The notes: generated by a model not told the origin, from the letters alone. A DNA stretch of 64,000 nt from Gemmatimonadaceae bacterium (GCA_019637355.1 JAHBVT010000001.1:2697192-2761191); one strand, 5' to 3'. Shown: positions 1 through 10,101, counted from the first letter of the stretch. Translations and numbers: made by a program.

Positions 1-2479
1 GGACCACGTTCAGCAACCGCCCCGGCACCAGAATCACCTTCCTCGGCTCCCCGGTGATGAACTTCCCGATCACCGGATCCGCCTTGGCCGCCGCCAGCGC
101 GGCCTCCTGTGTCACGTCCTTCGGGACCAGCACCTTGCCGCGCGTCTTGCCGCCCACCTGCACGACGAGTTCGATCTCGTCGCTCACCAGCAGCGCCGGA
201 TCGTAGGCCGGCCAGCGCGAGTCGAACACGCTCGTCTGGTGCCCCAAGATCGCCCACAGTTCCTCGGCCACGTGCGGCGCGAACGGCGCCACGAGCTGCA
301 CCACCGGCTCCACCTCGGCGCGGGCGGCCGTGCGCTCGTTCTTCCGCACCGTGTTCATATACTCCATCATCGCGGCGATGGCGGTGTTGTAGCTCAGCGC
401 CGGCACGTCCTCGCCCACCTTCTTGATCGTCGCGTGCAGCTTGCGCTGCACCTCGGCGTCGGGCGCCGCCGCGTCGTCACGGTCGCGCACCGCGATCCAC
501 AGGCGGTCCAGGAAGCGCTTCACGCCGCTGATGCCGCCGTCGCGGAAATCGCCGCCCTCCTCGAAGGGGCCGAGGAACATCAGGTAGGTGCGGAACGCAT
601 CCGCGCCCCACTGCTCGATGTACTCGTCCGGGTTCACCACGTTGCCGCGCGACTTCGACATCTTCGCGCCCTCGCGGATGATCAACCCGTGCGCGCGGAA
701 CTTCGTGAACGGCTCCTCGAAGTCGAGCAGCCCCGCGTCGTGCAGCACCATCGTGATGAAGCGCGAGTACAGCAGGTGCAGCACGGCGTGCTCGTTGCCG
801 CCGATGTACGTCGTCACCGGCAGCCACTTCTTCGTCGTGGCGGCGTCGAAGGCCACGTCGTCGCGGCCCACGCTGGGGTAACGGAGGAAGTACCAGGCCG
901 AGTCGAGGAAGGTGTCGCTGACATCGGTCTCGCGCCGCGCCTGCTTGCCGCAGGTCGGGCACGGCACGTGATACCACTCCTCGTGGCGCGCCAGCGGCGA
1001 GATGCCCGAGTCGTCCGGCTTGAAGTCGGGGATGTCAGGCAGCAGCACCGGCAGCTGCGACTCCGGCACCGGCACGGTGCCGCAGGCGTCGCAGTAGATA
1101 ATCGGGATCGGCGGACCCCAGTAGCGCTGCCGCGAGATGCACCAGTCGTGCAGACGGTAGTTCGTCACCGCCTCGCCGGCACGGCGCTCCGCCAGCCACG
1201 CGGTGACCTTGGCCTTGCCCTCGTCCACACCGAGCCCGTCGAACTGCTCGGAGTTCACGAGCACGCCGTCGCCGACGTAGGCCGCATCGCCGAGCGGCGT
1301 CTTGGCATCGTCGCCCGGGCCGGCCACCACGCGCAGGATCGGCAGCTCGAACTTCGTCGCAAACTCGAAGTCGCGTTCATCGTGGCCCGGCACCGCCATA
1401 ATCGCGCCGGTTCCGTACTCCATCAGCACGTAGTCGGCGATCCAGATCGGGATCATCTCGCCGGTGGCCGGGTTCACCGCGTACGAGCCGGTGAACTCGC
1501 CCGTCTTCTCCTTGCTGGTCTTGCGGCTCACGAGGTCCTGCTTGGCGGCACGCGCGCGATACTCGCGCACCACGCCCTCCTGCATCGGCGTCGTGAGCTC
1601 CTCCACCAGCGGATGCTCCGGCGCCAGCACCAAGTACGTCGCGCCGAAGATCGTGTCCGGGCGCGTGGTGAAGACCTCGATGCTCGTGCGGTCGGTGCGC
1701 AGCTCCGTAGTCACCGCCACGGCCGAGCTGCCGGCGTCGGCCAGCGGGTCGAGCACCGGGAAGCGCAGGCGCGCGCCGTCGGAGCGGCCGATCCAGTTCC
1801 GCTGCGCCTGCTTGGTCGTCGCCGACCAGTCCATCGTGTCGAGATTGGCCAGCAGGCGCGGCGCGTACTTGGAGATGTTGAAGAACCACTGCTCCAGGAA
1901 GCGCTGCTCGACCATCGTGCCGCAGCGCTCGCAGGCGCCGTTCACGACCTGCTCGTTGGCGAGCACCGTCTTGCACGACGGGCACCAGTTCACCGCCGCC
2001 GCCTTCTTGTAAGCCAGGCCCTGCTTGTGCAGCTGCAGGAACACCCACTGCGTCCACTTGTAGTACGCGGGGTCGGTCGTATCCACCGACTTGGACCAAT
2101 CCACCATCAGGCCGGCGCGGTCGAGCTGCCGGCGGAAGTTCCGGATGTTGCTCGGAATCAGCTCCATCGGATGCCGCCCGACCTTCAGCGCGAAGTTCTC
2201 CGAGTGGATGCCGAACGCGTCGTAGCCCAGCGGCTCGAAGACCGTGTGGCCTTGCAGGCGCTGGAAGCGCGCATAGATATCACAACCAGTGAACGCGAAG
2301 AGATTCCCCACGTGCAGGCCTTCGGCCGACGGGTAGGGGAACATCATCAAGGCGTAGAACGGGCGCTCGCCGGTCGCGAGGTCGGTGCGGTGCGTACCGC
2401 GCTCGGCCCAACGCTCCCGCCAACGCGCCTCGACCACTGCCGGATCGTAGGTCACGGGCTCAGGAACTGATGCAGTCAT
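1..2479 (-). CDS. leuS: Leucyl-tRNA synthetase, 3' end cut by the window edge
   Basis: Class I aminoacyl-tRNA synthetase that charges tRNA-Leu in the cytoplasm. Reading the minus strand from the ATG at 2479 gives an uninterrupted frame of about 826 residues to the window edge. It shows the HIGH-type signature as HVGN near residue 57, two Cys pairs of a zinc-binding insert (WCPSC and CERCG; later CDACG and CPTCG), the editing-domain region, and KMSKS within [10 protein letters not shown] near residue 605. The last visible residues, GRLLNVV, match the usual LeuS C-terminus, so only a residue or two plus the stop is missing. It is divergent from the chemoreceptor gene with almost no gap, so each gene's promoter must lie inside the other or further away. 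Identification is secure. Confidence 0.96.
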   Translation of the reverse strand, partial: MTASVPEPVTYDPAVVEARWRERWAERGTHRTDLATGERPFYALMMFPYPSAEGLHVGNLFAFTGCDIYARFQRLQGHTVFEPLGYDAFGIHSENFALKVGRHPMELIPSNIRNFRRQLDRAGLMVDWSKSVDTTDPAYYKWTQWVFLQLHKQGLAYKKAAAVNWCPSCKTVLANEQVVNGACERCGTMVEQRFLEQWFFNISKYAPRLLANLDTMDWSATTKQAQRNWIGRSDGARLRFPVLDPLADAGSSAVAVTTELRTDRTSIEVFTTRPDTIFGATYLVLAPEHPLVEELTTPMQEGVVREYRARAAKQDLVSRKTSKEKTGEFTGSYAVNPATGEMIPIWIADYVLMEYGTGAIMAVPGHDERDFEFATKFELPILRVVAGPGDDAKTPLGDAAYVGDGVLVNSEQFDGLGVDEGKAKVTAWLAERRAGEAVTNYRLHDWCISRQRYWGPPIPIIYCDACGTVPVPESQLPVLLPDIPDFKPDDSGISPLARHEEWYHVPCPTCGKQARRETDVSDTFLDSAWYFLRYPSVGRDDVAFDAATTKKWLPVTTYIGGNEHAVLHLLYSRFITMVLHDAGLLDFEEPFTKFRAHGLIIREGAKMSKSRGNVVNPDEYIEQWGADAFRTYLMFLGPFEEGGDFRDGGISGVKRFLDRLWIAVRDRDDAAAPDAEVQRKLHATIKKVGEDVPALSYNTAIAAMMEYMNTVRKNERTAARAEVEPVVQLVAPFAPHVAEELWAILGHQTSVFDSRWPAYDPALLVSDEIELVVQVGGKTRGKVLVPKDVTQEAALAAAKADPVIGKFITGEPRKVILVPGRLLNVV

Positions 2480-2499
2480 CGTCTGTGGAAAGGAATTCC

Positions 2500-3840
2500 T
2501 TGAATCTAGCTCCCTCCCGAACGGCCTCCAACACGGATGCCGCTCCCGACGCCGCCGTGCGCACGCACGTCATCGACCGCGTCGCCGACTGGGCGGCCAT
2601 CCTCGGCTCCCTCGCCGTGCTGGTGCTGCTCTGGGCCGGCTGGGCCACCTTCGGCACACTGGCCTCGGCCGGCGACCTCGTCTGGATGCTGGCCCTGCTG
2701 CTCGCCGTGGCCGTGGCGTCGTCGGCCTTGGTCTTCCGGCTCCTCATCTCGCCGATCGTCGGAAACCAGCTCCGCGGCCTCGCCGACGTCGCCGAGGCCA
2801 TCGCTGCCGGCGACCTCACGCGCACGCCCGAGGCGGCCAGCGCGGGCGGCCAGCTCGGGCGGCTCGGCCGCGCGATGGTCGAGATGACGTCCACGCTCCG
2901 CCGCTTGGCCGGCCTCATCCACGAGAACGGTGCGGCCACCTCCGTCAACGCCTCCGAAATCACCGCCAGCACCGAGCATATGGCGCAGGCCGCGTCGGGC
3001 ATCGCCGAGACGGCCAGCACGCTCAGCGACGAGGCCGCCGGAATGGCCCAGACCATCCGCCTGCTCAGCGAAGATGCCACGCGGCTGGCCACGTTGGCGG
3101 GCAATGTGTCCGCCGGCGCCGCCGATGGTCTCGCGCGCAACGACCGCCTCAAGACGCTGGCCACCGAGAACGCCACGCTGCTCGACGAGAGCGCGCGCCG
3201 GCTCGACGACCTGGCCGTGGACGTGCAGGAGGGCGCCAAGGCCACCGAGGCGCTGGCCACGGCCTCCGACGAGATCCGTGCCTTCGTCGCGCTGGTGCAG
3301 AAGATCGCGCGGCAGTCCAAGCTGCTCGCGCTCAATGCGGCGATGGAGGCCGCGCGTGCCGGCGAGCACGGCGAAGGCTTCACCGTCGTCGCCAACGAAG
3401 TGCGCCGCCTCGCACAGAACACCGCCGAAGCCGCCGAGCAGACGGACCAGTTGATGAAATCGCTGATCGCGCAGATGGAAGCCGCCAGCACCAGCGGCCT
3501 GCGCGCCCGCAGCGCCGTCGAGGCCGTGCGCGGCGCCACGACGCGCGGCCGGCAGGCCTTCGCGCAGGTCGAGCGCGCCGTCGGCGACGCCGAGCTCTGG
3601 GTCTCGGCGATGGCCTCCTCCGCCGCCTCGGGTCAGGCCCTCGCCGCCGAAATCACCGCCAAGCTCGGATCGCTCTCTCAGGGCACGCAGGCCTTCGCCG
3701 ACTCGATGCAGGACGTCGCCGCCGCCAGCGAGGAGCAGAGCGCCAGCACGCAGGAAATCGCCGCCGCGGCGAACTCGTTGGTGAAAGCGGCGGTGGCAGT
3801 CGAGCGGACGGCAAAGTCCTTCAAGACGGATGACGGATGA
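2500..3840 (+). CDS. Methyl-accepting chemotaxis protein
   Basis: Transmembrane chemoreceptor that would signal to CheA/CheW. Two hydrophobic segments in the first 85 residues form a short hairpin with hardly any periplasmic sensor domain. A HAMP-like segment and a long helical cytoplasmic domain follow. The signalling tip is clear ([15 protein letters not shown], then [13 protein letters not shown]). The ATG at 2470 would overlap the divergent leuS start codon. The in-frame TTG at 2500 has a good ribosome-binding sequence (GGAAAGGA) a few bases upstream and is preferred here, giving 446 residues. With no sizeable ligand domain, it may sense membrane or cytoplasmic state. The stop codon lies inside a GACGGAT heptad repeat. 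No other che genes are in the window. Confidence 0.9.
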   Translation: MNLAPSRTASNTDAAPDAAVRTHVIDRVADWAAILGSLAVLVLLWAGWATFGTLASAGDLVWMLALLLAVAVASSALVFRLLISPIVGNQLRGLADVAEAIAAGDLTRTPEAASAGGQLGRLGRAMVEMTSTLRRLAGLIHENGAATSVNASEITASTEHMAQAASGIAETASTLSDEAAGMAQTIRLLSEDATRLATLAGNVSAGAADGLARNDRLKTLATENATLLDESARRLDDLAVDVQEGAKATEALATASDEIRAFVALVQKIARQSKLLALNAAMEAARAGEHGEGFTVVANEVRRLAQNTAEAAEQTDQLMKSLIAQMEAASTSGLRARSAVEAVRGATTRGRQAFAQVERAVGDAELWVSAMASSAASGQALAAEITAKLGSLSQGTQAFADSMQDVAAASEEQSASTQEIAAAANSLVKAAVAVERTAKSFKTDDG

Positions 3841-3890
3841 CGGATGACGGATGACGGATGCGGACAAGCTTCCGTCATCCGTCATCCGTC
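3825..3890. repeat. GACGGAT heptad array with inverted arm
   Basis: Five tandem GACGGAT copies (3825-3859) run through the stop codon of the chemoreceptor gene. They are followed by three inverted copies (TCCGTC spaced by AT, 3871-3890) that abut the stop codon of the convergent asparaginase gene. The arms can pair into a hairpin around an 11-base loop and may act as a bidirectional terminator. No T-run follows. Related arrays occur at four other gene ends in this window. Confidence 0.8.
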
Positions 3891-4916
3891 CTATCTCCTG
3901 TACATATACGCACAGCGCTCCAACCGCGCCCCGCGCTCATCGCAGACCGCGAACTGCGCCCCTTCGTACAGGCAGGCCCCGGCGTAGCGTCCGTCCTTGT
4001 GCACCACGTAGAACTGGAGATCGAACTTCGGGCGGCCGCGCTCGTCGAGCAGGCGCGCCTCGGTCATCGCGACGATGCGCTCCATCGTCTTCATCGCCGC
4101 CGCCTCGGGCGCGAGGCCCTGGCGCATAAACTCCACGATCAAGAACGACGCGCAGGTCTTGATGTTGGCCTCGCCGCGGCCGGTGCTGCCTGCCGCGCCG
4201 ACGAGGTTGTCGCAGTACTGACCGGCCCCGATGATCGGTGAGTCGCCCACGCGCCCCGGCACCTTCCACGCCATCCCGCTGGTGGTCGTCACGGAGCTGA
4301 TGTCCCCGCGCGCGTCCACGGCGTTCATATTGATCGTGCCGGTCGTGAACTTGATGTCCACGTCGCCATCGTAGTCGAGGAAGGCGTCGTTCGGGTTCAG
4401 CCGCGCGCGCCAGCGCAGCCATTCCTGCCGCGTCTTCTCGGTGAGCAGGTTCTGCGGCGTGAAGCCCATCTCCAGCGCGAAGCGCCGCGCGTCCTGGCCC
4501 ACGAGCATCACGTGGTCGGTGTAATCCATCACCGCCTTGGCCACGAGGCTCGGCGTGGCGATGTCCTCGAGGCAGGCCACGGCGCCGGCGCGCTTGGTGG
4601 GACCGTGCATACAGCTGGCGTCGAGCTGCACGACGCCGTCGCGGTTCGGCAGGCCGCCGAGGCCCACTGATGTGTCCTCGGGATCCAGCTCCTGGATGTT
4701 CACGCCCGCGATGATCGCGTCGAGCGCGTCGGTGCCTGCGACGATGCGGTCGTAGGCGAGGCGCACTCCGCGCAGGCCGTTGGCCGAGGCCACCACGGTG
4801 GGGCGCGCGCGCAGCAGAGTCGCAATGGGCGCAGCGGCGGCCGCTGTGGTCGGGAGGGCCGTCGCCCCGAGAGCGGCGGCGGACGTGGCGAGGAAATCGC
4901 GGCGGGTCGTAGGCAT
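3891..4916 (-). CDS. Tat-exported glycosylasparaginase family protein (Ntn hydrolase)
   Basis: Predicted N4-(beta-N-acetylglucosaminyl)-L-asparaginase-like amidohydrolase, 341 residues. The N-terminus has a twin-arginine signal (TRRDFLATSAAALG), so the folded enzyme is probably exported. The family core is visible: GPTKRAGAVACLED, then TTGTINMNAVDARG with the predicted autoprocessing threonine, then VTTTSG and GRVGDSPIIGAG for substrate binding. The threonine is preceded by Gly rather than the Asp of the classical HDT site; self-cleavage is therefore inferred, not certain. The ATG at 4916 was chosen because it places the Tat motif at residues 5-6. The gene is divergent from a secreted M20 peptidase across 95 bases, suggesting joint use in scavenging peptides or glycopeptides. 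Confidence 0.88.
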   Translation of the reverse strand: MPTTRRDFLATSAAALGATALPTTAAAAAPIATLLRARPTVVASANGLRGVRLAYDRIVAGTDALDAIIAGVNIQELDPEDTSVGLGGLPNRDGVVQLDASCMHGPTKRAGAVACLEDIATPSLVAKAVMDYTDHVMLVGQDARRFALEMGFTPQNLLTEKTRQEWLRWRARLNPNDAFLDYDGDVDIKFTTGTINMNAVDARGDISSVTTTSGMAWKVPGRVGDSPIIGAGQYCDNLVGAAGSTGRGEANIKTCASFLIVEFMRQGLAPEAAAMKTMERIVAMTEARLLDERGRPKFDLQFYVVHKDGRYAGACLYEGAQFAVCDERGARLERCAYMYRR

Positions 4917-5011
4917 CGGCGGGCGGGTTCGGGGTCTGCGGTATGCTAGTCCCTCCGCCCGCCTCGCGTGAGGGGCCGCCCCAGACCGGCGCGAGGGGCC
5001 ATATTGCACGG

Positions 5012-6421
5012 ATGCCGACCCGCCTCCGCTTCGCCCTCGCCGCCGCGCTCCTCCTGGGCGCCGCCACCGCCCCCCTCGCAGCGCAGGGCCGCCAGCTGAC
5101 GCGCTGGGAGACCCAGGCCCGCGCCCTGCTCAAGGAGCTGGTCGAGATCAACACGACCCACTCCACCGGCAACACCGTCACCGCCTCCGAGGCGATGGCA
5201 CGGCATATGCTCGCCGCCGGCTTCCCGCGCGAGGACGTGGTCGTGATCGAGAACGCGCCACGCAAGGGCAACCTCATCGTCCGCTATCGCGGTCGCTCGC
5301 GCACGCTGCGGCCCATCCTCCTGCTCTCACACATCGACGTGGTCGAGGCCAATCCGGCCGACTGGACGCTGCCGCCCTTCGAGTTCATCGAGCGCGACGG
5401 CATCTTCTACGGCCGCGGCGTCGCCGACGACAAGGACGAAAGCGCCATCCACCTCACGCTGCTCCTGCGGATGAAGGCCGAAGGCTACGTCCCCGAGCGC
5501 GACATCATCGTCGCGCTCACCGCCGACGAGGAAGGCGGACCCGAGAACGGCGTCGAGTACCTCCTCGCCAACCATCGCGAGCTGGTGGATGCGGCCTTCG
5601 TGCTCAACGAAGGTGGCGGCGGACGGATGGACGGCAGCCGCCGCATCTCCAACGACGTGCAGGCCGCCGAGAAGTACGTGGTGAACTTCATCCTCGAGGC
5701 CACCAACAGCGGCGGTCACAGCTCCGTCCCGAGGCCGGACAACGCCATCTACTCGCTGGCCCGCGCCCTCGCGCGCCTCGCCGAGATGCAGCAGCCGGTG
5801 CGCCTCAACGAGACCACCCGCGCCTACTTCACCCGGCAGGCCGACATCCTCGGCGGCGAGACCGGCGCCGCGATGCGACGCCTCGTCGCCAACGAGCGCG
5901 ATGCGCAGGCCGCCGTCATCGTCTCGCGCGACTTCTCCAACAACTCGCGCCTGCGCTCCACCTGCGTGGCCACGCTGCTCGAGGCCGGCCACGCGATGAA
6001 CGCCCTGCCCCAGCGCGCCCGCGCCACGGTCAACTGCCGGATCCTCCCGGAAGAGACCCGCGCCCAGGTGCAGGCCCGCATCGTCGAGGCCATCGCCGAT
6101 CCCGAGATCAAGGTCACGGTCGAGCGCGAGGACTCCAACTCGCCCGCCTCACCGCTGACCCCGGAACTGCTGCGCGCCATCGAGGCCGCCACCGAAGAAA
6201 TCTTCCCGGGCACGCCGGTCGTCCCAACGATGAGCACCGGCGCCACGGACGGCGCCTACTTCCGCGCCGCGGGCATCCCGGTGTATGGCGTCAGCGGCCT
6301 GTTCTACTCCGCGCCCAACGCGCACGGGATGAACGAGAAGATCGAAGCCGAGGCCTTCTACCAGGGGCTCGAGTTTATGTATCGCCTCGTGCGCCGCCTC
6401 ACCGGCGGCCCCGGGATGTAA
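5012..6421 (+). CDS. Secreted M20 family metallopeptidase
   Basis: Zinc carboxypeptidase/deacylase-type hydrolase of 469 residues with an N-terminal signal peptide ending near AAQGR. The two-metal site is visible: His in LLLSHIDVV (near residue 107), Asp in GRGVADDKD, the ADEEGG motif with the catalytic Glu, and a late His in NAHGMNEKIE. The lid/dimerisation domain (residues about 210-330) carries GGHSSVPRPDNAI. It most resembles the Ss1-carboxypeptidase/ArgE-like branch, so the substrate could be a peptide or N-acyl amino acid; specificity cannot be read from sequence. It ends 9 bases before the next gene, so the two may be cotranscribed. Confidence 0.9.
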   Translation: MPTRLRFALAAALLLGAATAPLAAQGRQLTRWETQARALLKELVEINTTHSTGNTVTASEAMARHMLAAGFPREDVVVIENAPRKGNLIVRYRGRSRTLRPILLLSHIDVVEANPADWTLPPFEFIERDGIFYGRGVADDKDESAIHLTLLLRMKAEGYVPERDIIVALTADEEGGPENGVEYLLANHRELVDAAFVLNEGGGGRMDGSRRISNDVQAAEKYVVNFILEATNSGGHSSVPRPDNAIYSLARALARLAEMQQPVRLNETTRAYFTRQADILGGETGAAMRRLVANERDAQAAVIVSRDFSNNSRLRSTCVATLLEAGHAMNALPQRARATVNCRILPEETRAQVQARIVEAIADPEIKVTVEREDSNSPASPLTPELLRAIEAATEEIFPGTPVVPTMSTGATDGAYFRAAGIPVYGVSGLFYSAPNAHGMNEKIEAEAFYQGLEFMYRLVRRLTGGPGM

Positions 6422-6430
6422 TTTCCGAGG

Positions 6431-8284
6431 ATGAGTACCGTGGATCTCAATACCATCCCGTTCTTCGCCGGCCTCCCGGACCAGCTGCGCTGGCACCTCT
6501 CGCGCGCCGCCGAGCGCATCGAATACCCTGAGGGCGAGCGGCTCTTCCGCGACGGCGAGCCGCGCCGCGCGCTGTGGGTGATCCTCGAAGGCACGCTGGC
6601 CATCGAGCTTCCCGGCGGCGGCGACGAGCCGCACCGCCTGGCCACGCTCGGCCCCGGCGACGTCGTCGGCGAGAGCATCCTGCTCGGCGACGACGTGCAC
6701 CACACCGAGGGCAAGGTGCTGGCGCCGCTGGTCGCGCTGCGCTTCGAGAAATTCACGCTCGAGCCCCTGCTCAAGGACCAGCCCCGCCTGCACGCCGCGC
6801 TGCTCGCGCGTAGCGCCCGCGTGCTCGCGGCGCGCCTCAAGTCGGCGGACGGGGCGCTCTCCGGGCGCGATCGCGCCGCCGGCTTCGGCGGCCCGACGCG
6901 CACAGAGAAGGACTTGCTCGGCGAGCGCGACGTGCCGCAGGCCGCGCTCTTCGGCGTGCAGACGCTGCGCGCCATCGAGAACTTCCCGATCACCGGCGTC
7001 ACGCTACAGAACTTTCCCGACCTGATCGTCGCGCTGGCGCAGGTGAAGGAAGCCGCGGCGCGCGCCAATATGGAGATCGGCACGCTGCCGGCCGACATCG
7101 GCGAGGCCATCATCAAGGCCTGCCGCGAGATTGCCGCCGGCACGCACCACGAGCACTTCCGCGTGGATATGATCCAGGGCGGCGCCGGGACCTCGACGAA
7201 TATGAACGCCAATGAGGTCATCGCGAACCGCGCCTGCGAACTGCTCGGCGTGCCCCGCGGCAGCTATGCCCGCGTGCATCCCAACGAGCACGTCAACCTC
7301 TCGCAGAGCACCAACGACGTCTATCCCACCGCCGTGCGCCTCGCGCTGCACGCGGCGTTGGCCGGTCTGCAGCGCGAGATGCGCGCGCTGGTCGAGGCCT
7401 TCCGCGCGAAAGGCCAGGAGTTCGCCCCGCACGTGAAGATGGGCCGCACCCAGCTGCAGGACGCCGTGCCGATGACCCTCGGCCAGGAGTTCACCGCCTT
7501 CGGCAACACCATCGCCGAGGATGTGGACCGGCTGGAGGAGGCCAAGGCGCTGCTGCGCGAGATCAATATGGGCGCCACCGCCATCGGCACGCGCATCACC
7601 GCGCCCGAGGGCTACACCGAGAAGGTGCGGGCGCATCTCAGCCAGGTCAGCGGGCTCGGGCTCATCACCGCGCCGGACCTTGTGGAGGCCACCAGCGACA
7701 CCGGCGGCTTCGTGCAGCTTTCCGGCGTGCTCAAGCGCTGCGCCGTCAAGCTGAGCAAGGTCTGCAACGACCTGCGCCTGCTCTCCAGCGGCCCGCGCAC
7801 CGGCTTCGGCGAGATCCGCCTGCCCCCGATGCAGCCCGGCTCGAGCATTATGCCCGGCAAGGTGAACCCGGTGATCCCGGAAGCGGTGAACCAGGTGTGC
7901 TTCGACGTGATCGGCGGCGACGTGACGGTGACGATGGCGGCCGAGGCGGGGCAGTTGCAGCTGAACGTCTTCGAGCCGATCATCGCGTTCCGGCTGCTGC
8001 GCCACATCAGCGCGATGACCAACGCCTGCCGCATCCTGCGCGAGAAGTGCGTGGTCGGCATCGAGGCCAATCCGCAGGTGATGCGCGACTACGTCGAGCG
8101 CTCGATCGGCCTCGTCACGGCACTCCTGCCGACGCTGGGGTACGAGCAGTGCACGGCGCTGGCGAAGGAAGCCCTGGAGAGCGGCCGCGGCGTGGCCGAG
8201 CTCGTGCTGGAGAAGAAGCTGATGACCCGCAAGCAGCTCGACGCGGTCTTGGATCCCGCGCGAATGGTCAGCGGCGCACACTAG
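6431..8284 (+). CDS. aspA: Cyclic-nucleotide-binding domain fused to aspartate ammonia-lyase
   Basis: A 617-residue two-domain protein. Residues about 1-135 form a Crp-type cNMP-binding fold (FFAGLPDQ, then the phosphate-cassette-like region GPGDVVGESILLGDD). Residues about 150-612 form a full fumarase/aspartase lyase: LLGERDVPQAALFGVQTLRAIENF, GGAGTSTNMNANEVIANRA, and the signature loop GSSIMPGKVNP. The lyase half resembles AspA (L-aspartate to fumarate plus ammonia) more than FumC. Typical AspA is about 470 residues, so the extra N-terminal domain is a true fusion; both halves are in one frame without a break. The cassette lacks the Arg usually seen after the Gly-Glu of cAMP binders, so the ligand may not be cAMP. 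Allosteric control by a nucleotide or another small effector is inferred. Confidence 0.92.
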   Translation: MSTVDLNTIPFFAGLPDQLRWHLSRAAERIEYPEGERLFRDGEPRRALWVILEGTLAIELPGGGDEPHRLATLGPGDVVGESILLGDDVHHTEGKVLAPLVALRFEKFTLEPLLKDQPRLHAALLARSARVLAARLKSADGALSGRDRAAGFGGPTRTEKDLLGERDVPQAALFGVQTLRAIENFPITGVTLQNFPDLIVALAQVKEAAARANMEIGTLPADIGEAIIKACREIAAGTHHEHFRVDMIQGGAGTSTNMNANEVIANRACELLGVPRGSYARVHPNEHVNLSQSTNDVYPTAVRLALHAALAGLQREMRALVEAFRAKGQEFAPHVKMGRTQLQDAVPMTLGQEFTAFGNTIAEDVDRLEEAKALLREINMGATAIGTRITAPEGYTEKVRAHLSQVSGLGLITAPDLVEATSDTGGFVQLSGVLKRCAVKLSKVCNDLRLLSSGPRTGFGEIRLPPMQPGSSIMPGKVNPVIPEAVNQVCFDVIGGDVTVTMAAEAGQLQLNVFEPIIAFRLLRHISAMTNACRILREKCVVGIEANPQVMRDYVERSIGLVTALLPTLGYEQCTALAKEALESGRGVAELVLEKKLMTRKQLDAVLDPARMVSGAH

Positions 8285-8288
8285 ACCG

Positions 8289-8346
8289 GACGGAAGACGG
8301 AGGACGGAAGCCGACAGCAGGTCGCATCCGTCATTCGTCATCCGTC
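8289..8346. repeat. GACGGAN heptads and inverted arm after aspA
   Basis: Five bases after the aspA stop lie GACGGAA, GACGGAG and GACGGAA (8289-8309). After a 16-base gap come the inverted heptads ATCCGTC, ATTCGTC and ATCCGTC (8326-8346). The arms can pair. It is the same family as the arrays at 3825, 13067, 42574 and 61833. Confidence 0.8.
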
Positions 8347-8365
8347 CCCAATCGGAGTTCGAAGT

Positions 8366-8740
8366 ATGGCTGGAATCAAGCTTGACGGCGCCGGCACCCA
8401 GAAGATGAAGACCATCGAGGAGGCGCTGGGGACGGTGCAGACCATCCACGGGCTCGTCGAGCGGATGGCCGTGGACGTGAAGAACAACCGCGGCGTCGGG
8501 GCCATCCCGGGGCAGATCAAGCGCATCGGCACCAACCTGCAGGGGCAGCTGAAGGCGCAGTTCGGCCTGATTGCCGATCAGGTGTCGGCGATGATCATCG
8601 CGATGGGACGCGGCGGCGGGGAGCAGGCCAAGGTCCGGGTGCTCCGCGAGGCCGTGGCGCAACTGCGCACCGCCTTGGAAATCAACGCCGCCAAGGTCAA
8701 GGAACAGCACGCGGTGAAGATTGAAGTCGCGCCAGACTGA
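8366..8740 (+). CDS. Conserved-looking hypothetical protein, 124 residues
   Basis: I do not recognise a family. The product is small, soluble and mostly helical with no signal peptide or membrane segment. It carries an amphipathic N-terminal helix (TIEEALGTVQTIHGLVERM), a Gly-rich turn (GVGAIPGQIKRIG) and a C-terminal helix rich in Ala, Arg and Lys. The heptad-like spacing suggests a helical bundle or small coiled coil. It sits between aspA and the cytochrome oxidase operon, with the heptad repeat just upstream. Codon use matches its high-GC neighbours, so it looks like a resident gene. Confidence 0.7.
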   Translation: MAGIKLDGAGTQKMKTIEEALGTVQTIHGLVERMAVDVKNNRGVGAIPGQIKRIGTNLQGQLKAQFGLIADQVSAMIIAMGRGGGEQAKVRVLREAVAQLRTALEINAAKVKEQHAVKIEVAPD

Positions 8741-8888
8741 GACGGCGGGCCGACGCGCCGAACCTGTTCTGGACACGGATTCTACGGGCGTTTTCCGCTT
8801 GCCCCACCCAATCGGGTAGGTGTAGCTTTTGGGGTCGTACCCGCGGGCCGAACCCGGGCCTGACTCGATCCCCCCAGCCACGAACGAA

Positions 8889-10079
8889 ATGTCGATGCTG
8901 CGCCTGCGCCAGGCAGCACCAGCCCTGCTTATGGCAGTGGCCCTCCTGGCGCTCACCGCGTGCGGTGGAGCGGAGTACCCGAACTCCACCTTCAATCACA
9001 CCACGGATTTCAACACAGCCATCGATGGCCTGTGGAACCGTCTCCTGTTCTGGGGGACGATCGTCTTCGTGGTCGTGGAAGCTGGGCTGATCTACACAAT
9101 CTTCCGCTTCCGGAAGCGTCCGGGCGGCGCGCCCGCCAAGCAGATCCACGGCAACGTCGCCCTCGAGATCACCTGGACGGTCATCCCGGCCGTCATCCTG
9201 GTGCTGATCGCGGTGCCGACCGTGAAGACGATCTTCCAGACACAGGCGCCGGCACCGGCGGGCGCGCTGACGATCGAGGTCACCGGCCACCAGTGGTGGT
9301 GGGAGTTCCACTACCCCGAGTACGGCGTGACCACGGCCAACGAGGTCTACATCCCGGTCGGCCGCACCGCCAACTTCGTGCTCCGCACCAAGGACGTGCT
9401 GCACTCGTTCTGGGTGCCGCAGCTCGGCGGCAAGCGCGACCTGATCAGCAACAAGACCAACCTGCTGTGGTTCACGCCCAACGCGGACCTCGGCACGAAC
9501 GCCTGGAACGGCTTCTGCGTCGAGTACTGCGGCGCGAGCCACGCGAATATGAAGTTCCGGATGTTCACGGTGCAGCCGGACGAGTTCGCCTCGTGGGTGG
9601 CGCACCAGGCACGGCCGGCGGCGCTGCACGATTCGACGGCGCGCTCCGCCCCTGCCGGCTACATCTTCCCCGCCGCCGACCTGCCGGCGCACGTGCTGCC
9701 GCAGACTCCGACGCCGGCGCGCTTGCAGTTCGACGATGCTTTGCTCGCGCAGGGCGACGCCAAGCGCGGCGAAACGGCCTTTATGATGGGCGGCTGCATC
9801 GGCTGCCACGCCATCCAGGGCAATCCGATGGCGGTGAGCCCGATCGGCCCGAACCTCACGCACTTCGGCTCTCGCCATACGCTGGGCGGCGGGCTGTTCC
9901 CGAACGACGACCACCACCTCGCGCGCTGGATCAAGAACGCCAAGGCGATGAAGCCCGGCGCGCTGATGCTGGTCGTCGGCATCGGCGAGTACAGCCCCGA
10001 CCTCAAGGGCCCCGTGACCGCGGGCCTCACCGATGCGCAGATCGCCGACGTCGTGGCGTACCTGCGCGCGCTCAAGTGA
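8889..10079 (+). CDS. coxB: Cytochrome c oxidase subunit II with C-terminal cytochrome c (caa3 type)
   Basis: Electron-entry subunit of a caa3 oxidase. A lipoprotein signal ends at LTACGG (Cys near residue 25), followed by two membrane helices and a periplasmic cupredoxin domain. The CuA ligands are visible: His in VLHSFWVPQ and the cluster CVEYCGASHANM. A fused class I cytochrome c domain follows, with haem-binding CIGCH near residue 302 and a distal Met in the C-terminal part (GALMLVV region). The first in-frame ATG would precede the lipobox by too much; ATG 8889 gives a normal signal. The 148-base upstream gap must hold the operon promoter; I see no convincing -35/-10 pair there. It is the first gene of the coxBACD cluster. 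Confidence 0.95.
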   Translation: MSMLRLRQAAPALLMAVALLALTACGGAEYPNSTFNHTTDFNTAIDGLWNRLLFWGTIVFVVVEAGLIYTIFRFRKRPGGAPAKQIHGNVALEITWTVIPAVILVLIAVPTVKTIFQTQAPAPAGALTIEVTGHQWWWEFHYPEYGVTTANEVYIPVGRTANFVLRTKDVLHSFWVPQLGGKRDLISNKTNLLWFTPNADLGTNAWNGFCVEYCGASHANMKFRMFTVQPDEFASWVAHQARPAALHDSTARSAPAGYIFPAADLPAHVLPQTPTPARLQFDDALLAQGDAKRGETAFMMGGCIGCHAIQGNPMAVSPIGPNLTHFGSRHTLGGGLFPNDDHHLARWIKNAKAMKPGALMLVVGIGEYSPDLKGPVTAGLTDAQIADVVAYLRALK

Positions 10080-10101
10080 CCCCCCGGAGACTCTGACACC
10101 A

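Noticed and set aside
239-2470. A 743-codon plus-strand open frame
   Set aside because: It is the antisense shadow of leuS, whose minus-strand frame has all synthetase motifs. The shadow is Arg/His-rich with no recognisable domain.
3825-3890. Possible CRISPR array
   Set aside because: Units are seven bases with no unique spacers, and no cas genes are present. It is a simple heptad repeat with an inverted arm.
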